DNA of 46,455 bases, from positions 1 to 46,455 of the forward strand of contig CAIMUZ010000089.1 of NCBI GenBank assembly GCA_903844775.1, given 5' to 3'. The notes beneath the pieces are model-generated. The model saw only the letters and a list, made by a program, of their open reading frames with translations, ran no database searches and had not been told where the DNA came from. Numbering within the stretch: position 1 is the first letter of the stretch; each line of letters opens with the position of its first letter. The translations under genes were made by a program, and so were the position numbers. This document shows, in pieces, positions 1 through 8,287 of the stretch. The DNA comes from an uncultured Burkholderiales bacterium. GTDB lineage: Bacteria > Pseudomonadota > Gammaproteobacteria > Burkholderiales > Burkholderiaceae_C.

Positions 1-935
1 AATTGACTCACACCCATGAAACTTGCGACGGCCAGGCACATGCCCGCCAGCCATGTGCGGGGCAGGTCAAAGCGCCGAATGGCCATGAGCCAAAGGGGAA
101 GTGACAGCGCACCTGATAAAAAGTAAGCGCCCAGAAATAAGGGGACATGGGCCGCACTCGCGCGTATTTGATCTTCAACAAAAAACAAAACCAAACTGGC
201 GGGCACCGCGCTGGCAATGCCATTCACAACAAAAATCAACAACAGGCTGAAAAATTGTTTTTGCTGAAAGGGCTCGAACAAGCCCAGCGCTTGTTGACTG
301 GGCGGACTTTCAACAGGGTGCGCCGCTTGAATTGAAACCGCCTGATCTTTCCAAGCAAGTCGCCAACTGACAAGCCCCAACAAAAGTAAGAGCGCCAAAA
401 GCAAGGCATTGAGCGTCCAACCTAGCCACAGTGGCAACATGGCCGCCAACACCACGCCCCAAAGTCCCAAGCCCTCTCGCCAGGCCAAGACTCTACTTTG
501 AAGCGCTGCCGTTCCTCCCAAGCGCGTGACCCATGCTTGATGAACGATGCTCAAAACGCTGAAGCACAAATGGCATACCGTGACACACACAGCAACCCAA
601 ACTGCAAACGAAGCCGCATCGCTCAACGCAGGGGGGTTGAACAGGGCCGCAAAGGACAAAGACAAAATCGCAGAAAAAATAAGGCCTGCGATCAGCACCG
701 CCTGCGCTGACTTTGCATATAACCAGTCACTGAAGCGGCCTAAAAATGGATCGGTGAATGCATCAACCAGGCGACTGCCCAGCAACACCAGGCCCAACAA
801 GGTTAAGGGCACCGCATACTGAGTGGCATACAAGTGCGGCACATTGACATACATGGGCAAGGCGACAAATGCCAAAGGCATTGCAAGCCATCCATAAGCT
901 GCGCATTGAAGATGTGATATCGGCAAACGGTTCAT
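1..935 (-). CDS. MFS (GPH/MelB-like) transporter, 3' end beyond window
   Basis: An open frame runs from an ATG at 935 to the left edge with no stop, so about 311 N-terminal residues are visible and the C-terminus is missing. The translation is strongly hydrophobic, with about eight membrane segments in the visible part. Around residues 49-65 it carries R-L-V-D-A-F-T-D-P-F-L-G-R-F-S-D, the loop motif of the glycoside-pentoside-hexuronide (MelB-like) branch of the major facilitator superfamily. Its ATG overlaps the stop of the chalcone-isomerase-like gene as ATGA (935-932), which implies translational coupling and makes it the last visible gene of the lipid-modification operon. The substrate is unknown. 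The context suggests an inner-membrane role linked to modified fatty acids or lipids rather than sugar uptake, but this is inference. Confidence 0.85.
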   Translation of the reverse strand, partial: MNRLPISHLQCAAYGWLAMPLAFVALPMYVNVPHLYATQYAVPLTLLGLVLLGSRLVDAFTDPFLGRFSDWLYAKSAQAVLIAGLIFSAILSLSFAALFNPPALSDAASFAVWVAVCVTVCHLCFSVLSIVHQAWVTRLGGTAALQSRVLAWREGLGLWGVVLAAMLPLWLGWTLNALLLALLLLLGLVSWRLAWKDQAVSIQAAHPVESPPSQQALGLFEPFQQKQFFSLLLIFVVNGIASAVPASLVLFFVEDQIRASAAHVPLFLGAYFLSGALSLPLWLMAIRRFDLPRTWLAGMCLAVASFMGVSQ

Positions 936-1480
936 GGGGTGCCCATCCACGCTCGCCTGATGGCGGGAGCCGAGGTGGCCTCATGCAACCAGATACCGAA
1001 AAAAAGTTTTGCAAATTGGGGGTCTGAAATCACGCCCAAAGGCTTCTGATTGATCCAAAATTCTGCGCCTTCGTTCGGCCTATAAACGCCCAACAACTTG
1101 TCGCCATTGCCCACAGTTGGAAAAGTATCTGACATGGCCTTGAACCATGCCTTTTGTTGTTCGGGGCTCATTTGACCGATGCGCTTCATCTCATCGATCG
1201 AGCTCTTTGCAATGTCTTTGCCCTCCACTTTGCGCAAGTAGGTTATTTCGAGGCCAAAGCTCTGAGACGTAAACTGCTGAACTGAAAAAGCAGCCTTGGT
1301 CCATAGACGTGCATCGTAAATTTCAAAGCCCCAAATTTTCAAGCGCTGTGGCTCGGAAGGTCGAAATCCAGGCAAGATAAGTTCGCTGGCATTTCCAACC
1401 ATGCAGGCCGCCGACAGAATGCCGGCCGACATGGCCAGGCGCCAAGCCTTGGGCAGCTGATTGGATTCAAGCACAGTCAT
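932..1480 (-). CDS. Chalcone-isomerase-like exported protein
   Basis: This 182-aa protein belongs to the bacterial chalcone isomerase-like family (Chalcone_3 type). The family signature is visible in L-P-G-F-R at about residue 37, W-G-F-E-I-Y-D-A-R-L-W near 50-60, and the later L-L-G-V-Y-R-P-N and F-F-G-I-W-L-H segments. Residues 11-31 (K-A-W-R followed by a hydrophobic run to G-N-A-S) look like a signal peptide, so it probably acts in the periplasm. Bacterial members do not make flavonoids; the fold also occurs in fatty-acid-binding proteins, so a lipid-handling role is a reasonable inference. It sits 25 bp after the fatty acid methyltransferase gene and overlaps the transporter start by 4 bp. 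Its exact biochemical function is not known. Confidence 0.8.
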   Translation of the reverse strand: MTVLESNQLPKAWRLAMSAGILSAACMVGNASELILPGFRPSEPQRLKIWGFEIYDARLWTKAAFSVQQFTSQSFGLEITYLRKVEGKDIAKSSIDEMKRIGQMSPEQQKAWFKAMSDTFPTVGNGDKLLGVYRPNEGAEFWINQKPLGVISDPQFAKLFFGIWLHEATSAPAIRRAWMGTP

Positions 1481-1505
1481 TGACCTTGAAGTTTCTGGGT
1501 TCTAG

Positions 1506-2729
1506 TTAGCCACGCTTTTGAAGCGTGAACTGAATCACATCTGTATTGGCTTCATCAAATGCGGCCTCGCAATACGCCAAATAAAACTCCCACAGGCGCA
1601 TGAACTTTGCATCAAAACCCAACTTCAGCACGTGTGTTTCTTGCGCCATGAAATCATGTCGCCAACGCCTCAGGGTTTCGGCATAGTCAGGGCCAAACTT
1701 CAGCTCATCAATCACTTCAAGGCCGGCCATTCGCGCTTGACGCCTAAACTCTTTGGGGCTGGGCAGGCAGCCACCGGGGAAAATGTATTGCTGAATGAAG
1801 TCCGTTGATTTGACATACCTGTCAAATAAACCATCCTCAATGACAATGCTTTGAATGCACGCCTTGCCGCCTGGCTTGAGCAACTTGCTGATGGTTTGAA
1901 AATAGGTTGGCCAGTAAGACTGCCCCACCGCCTCGATCATTTCAATCGAACAAATGGCATCGTAAGGGCCGTCCTGAATGTCTCTGTAATCTTGCAAGCG
2001 TAAATCGGCTTGCGCTGATTTGCCATTCCATTTCATGCGGGCATTGGCAAAGGCCAGCTGCTCAGTCGACAAGGTAACGCCCGTGACTTTTGCGCCAAAG
2101 TCCACGGTGGCCATTTCAGCCAAAGCGCCCCAGCCGCAACCAATTTCTAAAACACGGCTTCCCAACTCCACATCCGTCATGCGCAGGGCACGTCTGACTT
2201 TGGCTCTTTGTGCGGCGCTCATTTCCTGATCAAAGTCGCCTTCAAACAAAGCTGACGAGTAATTCATAGTGCCGTCAAGCCAAAGCTCATAAAAGGCGTT
2301 GCCTAAATCGTAGTGCGCATGGATGTTTTTTCGGCTGTTCGTTTTATTGTTTCGGTTGAGCAAATGCCGAATTCGGTACGCCATGCGCCCCCACCACGAG
2401 CCATAAATAAGATCCTCAACGGCGCGTCGATTCTGAATCATGACTCGCAGTAAATCGCTCAGCGAAGGCGTGCTCCAATCACCCGCCATATAGGTTTCAG
2501 CAAAGCCGATGTCGCCTGACTTCATGCTGGCAGAAAACACGTTCCAGTTTTTCAAGCTGATGGCCGCATGGGGCAATGCTGAATTTCCATAGACTTTGGT
2601 ACTTCTATCGGGAAATTGAATGGTCAATGTGCCGTGCTCAATTTTTTCTAGCAAACGCAAAACGCGACGCGCAGAACTGGGTGCCGATTGAATGGCCAAA
2701 TCAGATTGTGTTGATGTGGAGGAGTTCAT
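1506..2729 (-). CDS. Cyclopropane-fatty-acyl-phospholipid synthase-family methyltransferase
   Basis: This 407-aa SAM-dependent methyltransferase has the length and motif order of the CFA synthase family. H-A-H-Y-D-L-G-N lies at residues 137-144 and M-N-Y-S-S-A at 155-160. The SAM-binding loop V-L-E-I-G-C-G-W-G is at 193-201, followed by S-I-E-M-I-E-A-V-G. Family members transfer a methyl or methylene group onto the double bond of an unsaturated acyl chain already in a phospholipid. Its neighbours (DUF1365 and FAD oxidoreductase) match those of specialised CFA-like methylases that make methyl-branched, unsaturated or furan fatty acids, so the product need not be a cyclopropane ring. The start overlaps the upstream stop as ATGA (2729-2726). 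Confidence 0.9.
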   Translation of the reverse strand: MNSSTSTQSDLAIQSAPSSARRVLRLLEKIEHGTLTIQFPDRSTKVYGNSALPHAAISLKNWNVFSASMKSGDIGFAETYMAGDWSTPSLSDLLRVMIQNRRAVEDLIYGSWWGRMAYRIRHLLNRNNKTNSRKNIHAHYDLGNAFYELWLDGTMNYSSALFEGDFDQEMSAAQRAKVRRALRMTDVELGSRVLEIGCGWGALAEMATVDFGAKVTGVTLSTEQLAFANARMKWNGKSAQADLRLQDYRDIQDGPYDAICSIEMIEAVGQSYWPTYFQTISKLLKPGGKACIQSIVIEDGLFDRYVKSTDFIQQYIFPGGCLPSPKEFRRQARMAGLEVIDELKFGPDYAETLRRWRHDFMAQETHVLKLGFDAKFMRLWEFYLAYCEAAFDEANTDVIQFTLQKRG

Positions 2730-3562
2730 ATTCCGCTGGATTTCGAAGGTTCAATAGAAGAGGGTTGGCCGCGTGTCACAAAACGCGAAGGGGGTTCTGG
2801 TTTGGTAAAAAATGGCACGCGCTTGAACCAAAGCAGCAACGCATGCCAGTGGATTCGAACCACAACCGCCAATGTGAAAAAAGGAAATTGCCACAATGCA
2901 CGCCTCAACGCCTTCGCGGTGGCAGGTATCAATGTTCCACTCAAACTGGTTTGAATGAGCGGGCCTTTATCGTCAAAATGATCGATCCTTGCGACCAAGC
3001 GTTCATGGCCATTCAAGAGGGTTCTCATGAATCGAAATTGGTAATGCCCTTTCACCTCACAAAAGGGTGACACATGAAAAACTTTGCTTGCCACTTCTGT
3101 GCGGCCAAATTTTGGCGCTTCCAACAAATAACTGTGTCGCTCGCCAAACGTGTTGTGGACTTCTGCAATCACGGCTGACAAGCTCCCGTCGGATCGGTGG
3201 CAGTACCAAAAACTCACGGGCTTGAAGGTGTAGCCAAAAACTCGCGGAAATGTTTGCAGCCAAACCTCTCCGCTGGCATCGTTGATGCCCTCTCTGGCCA
3301 ATATTTCTGTGACCCAAGCCAACGCGCCGCCTTGTTCGGGCAAGCGGCCATCCCCATGGTCGACGTCGTGAAAGGACAAAAGGCCGGGCCGATTGAACGG
3401 TAAGTCAAACTCAATGGCCTTGGTATTTTGGGCGGCCTGACTTTGCATGCGCCGCATGGGCAACATCAAAAAATAAGCGCCATAGTTGAAGGCATGCACA
3501 GCTGGGCGCAGACGCGCATGCCTCACTTGGCCAAAACCAATCAGTGCGCCACCGAGTTTCAC
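2726..3562 (-). CDS. DUF1365 domain-containing protein
   Basis: This 278-aa protein matches the DUF1365 family. The N-terminal segment has G-Q-V-R-H-A-R-L-R-P and F-N-Y-G-A-Y-F-L-M-L-P, and the middle has the conserved L-Q-T-F-P-R-V-F-G-Y-T-F-K-P-V-S-F-W-Y-C block (about residues 102-121) and E-V-H-N-T-F-G-E-R-H. The family is almost always next to an FAD-dependent oxidoreductase and a CFA-synthase-like methylase, exactly as here. A catalytic role in modifying membrane acyl chains has been proposed for such loci, but I cannot assign a reaction from sequence. It overlaps both neighbours by 4 bp (3562-3559 and 2729-2726), so the three proteins are probably made in fixed ratio. Confidence 0.9.
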   Translation of the reverse strand: MKLGGALIGFGQVRHARLRPAVHAFNYGAYFLMLPMRRMQSQAAQNTKAIEFDLPFNRPGLLSFHDVDHGDGRLPEQGGALAWVTEILAREGINDASGEVWLQTFPRVFGYTFKPVSFWYCHRSDGSLSAVIAEVHNTFGERHSYLLEAPKFGRTEVASKVFHVSPFCEVKGHYQFRFMRTLLNGHERLVARIDHFDDKGPLIQTSLSGTLIPATAKALRRALWQFPFFTLAVVVRIHWHALLLWFKRVPFFTKPEPPSRFVTRGQPSSIEPSKSSGI

Positions 3563-4860
3563 CGATGAAGCTCCAAGAGGAGTTCTCTGGCAACACCCAG
3601 GCCCGCTTTTAAACCATCTTCATGAAAACCATATCCCATCCACGCCCCAGCAAACCAGGTGTGGTGTTGGCCTTGAATTTCATGAATGTGCTGTTGCGCA
3701 TCGATGGCCGCCAAATCAAACACGGGGTGGGCGTACTCTATGCTGCTGATTATTTTGGCAGGATCAATGGGCTTGATCGGGTTCAATGAAACCACTACCG
3801 CTTGCTCGAAGGGCAGGGGTTGAAGTTTGTTTAACAAGTAATGCAGGCAAACTCTGGCACTTTCTTGGCCTTCATCTGCGGCACGCTCATAGTTCCACGC
3901 GGCCCAGGCTTTTTGCCTAGAGGGCAACACACTTTCGTCCGTGTGCAATACGGCCACATTGTCTTGATACCTGATGGCCGACAAATGGATTTGCTCTGCT
4001 TGTGAGGGCGTTTTTAGCATCTGCAAAGCTTGATCTGAGTGCGTACAAATGACCACTTCATCAAATCGCTCGGCACGCCCTTCGGTCACGACTCGAACGC
4101 CGGACTCATCTCTTTCAATTAACTGAACAGGCGAGTTCAATCGTTTGTCTGGCACCTCGTTGACAATTTTTTGAACATAGTTTCTGGAGCCGCCCTTGAC
4201 TGTGAACCAACGAGGGCGGTTGGTCACTTGAATCAAACCATGGTTGTGGCAAAACCGAATCATGGTGGCCACTGGAAACTTCAGCATTTGATCGGTTGGG
4301 CAACTCCATATGCAGCCCATCATCGGCAAGAAATACCAATTGAGAAAGGCCTCGTTAAAGTCATGGTGCTTTAAGAATTCAGAAAGCGGCTGTCGCATTT
4401 CATTTTCTTTTTGCGCTTCGGCAATTCGCGTGCATATTTTGTTAAAACGCATCACATCGGCCAGCATTTTTAAAAAGCGCGGCCGCAGCAGGTTTCGACG
4501 TTGCGCGAACACGGTGTCTAAGTTACTGCCACTCCACTCCAGTGCTTCATCACCCCAAACTTGGGGGGCTTGAACCGAGAAGGACATGTCTGACAGCGCT
4601 GTTTCAACACCAAGCTCGGCAAACAGATTGATCAAGTTGGGATAGGTTCTTTCGTTGAAAACCAAAAATCCTGTGTCAACGCCATAGGTGACGAGGCCTT
4701 TGTTGGTGGGCAGGCTGATGTCCACCGTATTGGAGTGCCCGCCAAAGTAATTGCCGGCCTCAAAAAGGGTGATGTCTGCGTGACCTTTCAAGCTATGCGC
4801 CACCGCTAAGCCGGAAATGCCCGACCCCACCACCGCTATTTTTTTATACTTCATGTTCAA
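3559..4860 (-). CDS. FAD/NAD(P)-binding amine-oxidase-type oxidoreductase
   Basis: This 433-aa flavoprotein begins with a classic dinucleotide-binding fold: I-A-V-V-G-S-G-I-S-G-L at about residues 8-18 and the acidic end T-L-F-E-A at 31-35, followed by G-G-H-S-N-T. A C-terminal A-G-A-W-M-G-Y-G-F-H-E-D-G block matches the FAD-contacting end of the family. Close relatives are annotated as FAD-dependent amine oxidases or desaturase-like enzymes and travel with DUF1365 and CFA-like genes. In that setting an oxidation or desaturation of a methylated acyl chain is plausible, but this is inference from context. It lies 1 bp downstream of the glutathione peroxidase gene and overlaps DUF1365 by 4 bp. 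Confidence 0.88.
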   Translation of the reverse strand: MNMKYKKIAVVGSGISGLAVAHSLKGHADITLFEAGNYFGGHSNTVDISLPTNKGLVTYGVDTGFLVFNERTYPNLINLFAELGVETALSDMSFSVQAPQVWGDEALEWSGSNLDTVFAQRRNLLRPRFLKMLADVMRFNKICTRIAEAQKENEMRQPLSEFLKHHDFNEAFLNWYFLPMMGCIWSCPTDQMLKFPVATMIRFCHNHGLIQVTNRPRWFTVKGGSRNYVQKIVNEVPDKRLNSPVQLIERDESGVRVVTEGRAERFDEVVICTHSDQALQMLKTPSQAEQIHLSAIRYQDNVAVLHTDESVLPSRQKAWAAWNYERAADEGQESARVCLHYLLNKLQPLPFEQAVVVSLNPIKPIDPAKIISSIEYAHPVFDLAAIDAQQHIHEIQGQHHTWFAGAWMGYGFHEDGLKAGLGVARELLLELHR

Positions 4861-4861
4861 T

Positions 4862-5449
4862 TCACGGCGCCTTCATCGCCAGATTTTTTTCTATGGCTTT
4901 TACCAAGCTGCTGCTTTCAGGGCTGGTCATGCTGTTGTAACTGTCGATCAACTTACCATCACGACCAATGAGGTATTTGTAAAAATTCCACTTGGGTTTT
5001 TGGCCGGGGTCTTGCGCTAACTGCTTGAAGAACGGCACAGCGGATTCGCCGGTCACAGAGGTTTTGGTGAACATGGGGAACTTCACGCCAAAGGTGCTCT
5101 CGCAAAAATCAGCAATGTCTTTGTTATTGCTTTTTTCTTGCGCAAAATCATTCGACGGAAATCCCAAAACCACCAGCCCTTTGTCTTTGTATTTGCTGTA
5201 AACGCTTTCAAGTCCTTTGTATTGAGAAGTGAATCCGCAATAGCTGGCGGTGTTCACAACCAAAATGACCTTGCCGCTGTATTGGCACAAGGACTGCGCC
5301 TTTTCATCTTGCAGCCTCGGAAACGTGTGGTTTAAAAGCGCCGGACACGCATGCCCTGAGGCGTTTGTTGTCGGCGCCGTCTGAGCAAGGCTGTTTAGCG
5401 CCCAGAACATCCCAAACAACCCCAAACCCAAGCTTTTAAGTTTTGTCAT
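4862..5449 (-). CDS. Exported glutathione-peroxidase-family protein
   Basis: This 195-aa protein is the first gene of the six-gene operon. Residues 1-22 form a probable signal peptide ending A-Q, so it should work in the periplasm or on the membrane face. The catalytic tetrad of the glutathione peroxidase family is complete: Cys71 in N-T-A-S-Y-C-G-F-T (cysteine, not selenocysteine), Gln104 in F-A-Q-E, and Trp154-Asn155 in K-W-N-F. Cysteine-type bacterial members often use thioredoxin rather than glutathione and can reduce lipid hydroperoxides. Placement in front of fatty-acid-modifying genes suggests peroxide defence linked to membrane lipids. Two further cysteines in the mature N-terminal part (35 and 55) are notable. 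The start codon directly follows an inverted repeat, leaving only a weak ribosome-binding site. Confidence 0.9.
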   Translation of the reverse strand: MTKLKSLGLGLFGMFWALNSLAQTAPTTNASGHACPALLNHTFPRLQDEKAQSLCQYSGKVILVVNTASYCGFTSQYKGLESVYSKYKDKGLVVLGFPSNDFAQEKSNNKDIADFCESTFGVKFPMFTKTSVTGESAVPFFKQLAQDPGQKPKWNFYKYLIGRDGKLIDSYNSMTSPESSSLVKAIEKNLAMKAP

Positions 5450-5451
5450 TG

Positions 5452-5508
5452 AACTGTCCGTTCTGTTTTGTGACCGGACAGTTTACTTCGGATTTCTTAG
5501 CTTGTCAC
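5452..5508 (-). promoter_or_regulatory. Promoter and palindromic operator of the gpx/fatty-acid-modification operon
   Basis: On the minus strand a sigma70-like promoter reads GTGACA (5508-5503), a 17-bp spacer, then TAAACT (5485-5480). A perfect inverted repeat, AACTGTCCG at 5475-5483 read on the minus strand and its complement at 5452-5460, has 9-bp arms separated by 14 bp. It begins inside the -10 element and ends 2 bp before the gpx ATG. Protein bound there would block RNA polymerase, so this looks like a repressor operator. The regulator is not identified. The TetR gene at 36606 is one candidate in the window, but nothing ties it to this site. Confidence 0.6.
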
Positions 5509-5516
5509 GAAATGAT

Positions 5517-8267
5517 TCAAAGGCCCTTTTCGCTGGGGAATACAGCCTGCCAAAGCGCAGAAATGGCGGCCCTTTCGTTTTCCAAGGTGGCCCAGGGCAC
5601 TTGCGTCGGCTCTTCGTTCAGCCGGGCCTTGTGCTGCACGCGCCGAAGCTCCCGGTAAGCTGCCGACGCGGCCACACCGACACCTGACGGCAACAAACCC
5701 ACCGCCTCCGCCCTTTGAAGCAGTGCAATGTTGCCGACGTTATCGGCCAACTCCGTGTGCGCGGCGGTGTGCACCAGCACCAAATATTGAACCGCAAATT
5801 CAGCATCCACCATGCCGCCCACACTGTGTTTCACATCAAAACGGCCCGCTTTGATCGGATGGGCTGACCTGACCCGATTCCGCATGCTCACAATTTCTGT
5901 TCGCAAGGACGCTTCGTCGCGGGGCGCACTGATCACGCCACGCCGGACCTCATCAAAACGAAGCCTCATTTGGGCATCCCCCATCACAAATCGTGCTCGG
6001 GTCATGGCCTGATGCTCCCAGGTCCATGCCGTATTGCTGCCTCGTTGTTGCTGATAGCCGGCATAGGCGTCAAATGTCGTGACCAGCAGGCCGGCGCCGC
6101 CGTTAGGCCTCAAAGCGGTGTCAATCTCAAACAAATCACCCTCCGCCGTTTTGACGGTGAACCAGTTGATCAGTTTGCGAGCAAAACCGGCATAAACCTC
6201 TTGGGCTCTTTCGTCTTCATCTTCATACACAAAAACGATGTCCAAATCGCTGCCATAACCCAACTCTTTTCCACCCAACTTGCCATAAGCAATGATGGCA
6301 AATTGTGGCGCTTCGCGGTGACGATTTTTCAAACAAGACCAACACCACCTGGCCGTCACTCGCAAGACGGTATCTGCCATGGCGCTCAGGTCGTCTGCGA
6401 CTTGCTCAACCGTCAGCCGGCCCTCGACATCACGCGCCAGGGTTCGGAAAACCTCGGCATGGTGTGCGCGTCGCAGCAGGTTCAAAAGGTTTTCTTCATC
6501 GTCTTCACCCGTTCTTGCCAATGCATTTCGGCGCGCCTCTAACTCCGCCTCAAACTCATCCGATACAAAACGCTGTAGCAAAACATCGCCATTTGCCAGT
6601 TCATCAATGACACCAGGGTGCTGAACCAAGTAACGTGCCGGCCACTTGGCTGCACCCAACAACCGCAGCAATCGCTCATGAACCTTTGGGCGCTCAAGCA
6701 TCATGGCCAAGTAGCTTTCTCGGCGCATCAAAGGCTCCATCCAATCTGCCATTCGAACCACTGCGGCCTGCTCAACTCGTCCCTCTTGAAGCCATTGGGC
6801 GGTTCGCTGTAACAGGCGCATCAAACGCGCCCTCGCATCATCGCGGAGGCTCTTCACTTTGGGGCTGTCCTGCCAATGGGCCAAGCGTTCACGTGCCTCG
6901 CCATCGAACAAATCTAAAACCGCTTCCAGTTCAGGCCTTTCTCTTGGGCCTTGCGTTTGGCAACCCTTGCACTCTCGATCGCCCCCCAAAAGAATGTCAA
7001 ACTCATGCGCAACGATTTCGCGATGCGCATCTAGATCGGTCAATAAATCACAGGTGTTGGCGTAACCCATCGTCAGCGCAAGCCACAACAAATCTTCATC
7101 TTGCGTCGGCAAGACATGTGTTTGCTGATCGTCAAGGTACTGAATTCGATGCTCTACTTTTCTTAAAAAAATATAGGCCTTGGACAAAGCATCGGCGGTG
7201 TCTGGCGGCATCAGCCCTGCTTTGGCCACCCTCTTCAATGCATCCAAGGTGGGGCGTGTTCTGAGCTCGGGAAATTGTCCGCCGCGGACCACTTGCAGAA
7301 GTTGAACGGTGAATTCAATTTCACGAATTCCACCGCGTGACAATTTCACGTCATTAGCGCGCTCTGGGTGGCCCGCACTTCGCTTCGCCGCATGATCGCG
7401 GATTTGCTGATGCAAGATACGGAGCGACTCAAATACGTTGTAGTCAAGATATCGTCGAAAAACAAATGGGAGCACCACGCCACGAAGACTCAATGCAGAC
7501 CCATCTTGAATGGCGCTTTGCGGCGCAATGACCCGGCTTTTCATCCATGCAAATCTTTCCCACTCACGGCCTTGAACCAACAAATATTCTTCCAATGCGC
7601 CCAAAGAAACCACACTGGGGCCCGAGTTTCCATTGGGCCTCAGCGCCAAATCCACTCGAAACACAAAGCCATGCTCGGTGGTATCCCCCACCAAGGTGAA
7701 GATGGCTTTCACGGCGCGGCTAAAGTACTCATGGACAGAGATTCGGGCCAGCCCCTGGGCATCACCTGCCGTTTCACCATCTTCGTCGTAGACATAAATG
7801 AGGTCAATGTCACTGGACACATTCAATTCGCGTGCGCCCAACTTGCCCATCCCAACGACCCAAAACTTAGCCCGCGTGCCCGCCTCGGTTAACGGTGCTC
7901 CGTGACGTGCATCGAGGTCTTGGAACGCCTGTTTGCAGGCCTCGTCTAAAGCGATTTCTGCCAAATGGGTGACGCTGCGAGTAATTGTTTCAAGCGCGGC
8001 GCCTTCCTCACAATCTAAGCGCAAAAGGCGATACATCGTCCACTGACGAAGCACCCTCAGTGCGGCGCCAACCTCTTGGCCTTGGCCGCGCAATTGGGCG
8101 TAGGCCTGTTTGAGTATTTCACGATGGGGAATCTCATTGGGCAGCGTGGCAAAAACTTCAGCGTAGCGCCTCTCTAGCCTCTGAAAAAACCGTGAACCCC
8201 CCGCCAAGGGCTTTTGAGAACGTGTTTGATTGGCATTTCCAGTCTCAAACGGGTGTATGGCGGTCAT
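5517..8267 (-). CDS. glnE: Bifunctional glutamine synthetase adenylyltransferase/deadenylase
   Basis: This 916-aa protein has the duplicated nucleotidyltransferase architecture of GlnE. The N-terminal (deadenylylase) copy carries G-K-L-G-A-R-E-L with S-S-D-I-D-L-I near residues 141-157. The C-terminal (adenylyltransferase) copy carries G-K-L-G-G-K-E-L with G-S-D-L-D-I-V in the second half. GlnE adds or removes AMP on glutamine synthetase in response to PII protein and so tunes nitrogen assimilation in the cytoplasm. Length is normal for Burkholderiales. The start at 8267 is backed by AGGGA just upstream on the minus strand. It is divergent from yhdP with only 20 bp between the chosen start codons, so its promoter must lie inside the yhdP reading frame. 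Confidence 0.97.
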   Translation of the reverse strand: MTAIHPFETGNANQTRSQKPLAGGSRFFQRLERRYAEVFATLPNEIPHREILKQAYAQLRGQGQEVGAALRVLRQWTMYRLLRLDCEEGAALETITRSVTHLAEIALDEACKQAFQDLDARHGAPLTEAGTRAKFWVVGMGKLGARELNVSSDIDLIYVYDEDGETAGDAQGLARISVHEYFSRAVKAIFTLVGDTTEHGFVFRVDLALRPNGNSGPSVVSLGALEEYLLVQGREWERFAWMKSRVIAPQSAIQDGSALSLRGVVLPFVFRRYLDYNVFESLRILHQQIRDHAAKRSAGHPERANDVKLSRGGIREIEFTVQLLQVVRGGQFPELRTRPTLDALKRVAKAGLMPPDTADALSKAYIFLRKVEHRIQYLDDQQTHVLPTQDEDLLWLALTMGYANTCDLLTDLDAHREIVAHEFDILLGGDRECKGCQTQGPRERPELEAVLDLFDGEARERLAHWQDSPKVKSLRDDARARLMRLLQRTAQWLQEGRVEQAAVVRMADWMEPLMRRESYLAMMLERPKVHERLLRLLGAAKWPARYLVQHPGVIDELANGDVLLQRFVSDEFEAELEARRNALARTGEDDEENLLNLLRRAHHAEVFRTLARDVEGRLTVEQVADDLSAMADTVLRVTARWCWSCLKNRHREAPQFAIIAYGKLGGKELGYGSDLDIVFVYEDEDERAQEVYAGFARKLINWFTVKTAEGDLFEIDTALRPNGGAGLLVTTFDAYAGYQQQRGSNTAWTWEHQAMTRARFVMGDAQMRLRFDEVRRGVISAPRDEASLRTEIVSMRNRVRSAHPIKAGRFDVKHSVGGMVDAEFAVQYLVLVHTAAHTELADNVGNIALLQRAEAVGLLPSGVGVAASAAYRELRRVQHKARLNEEPTQVPWATLENERAAISALWQAVFPSEKGL

Positions 8268-8287
8268 AATTCCCTGCCTAACTTCAT

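Noticed and set aside
5970-6542. Long open frame on the plus strand opposite glnE
   Set aside because: It lies wholly antisense to a clear glnE and has no recognisable protein features or ribosome-binding site.
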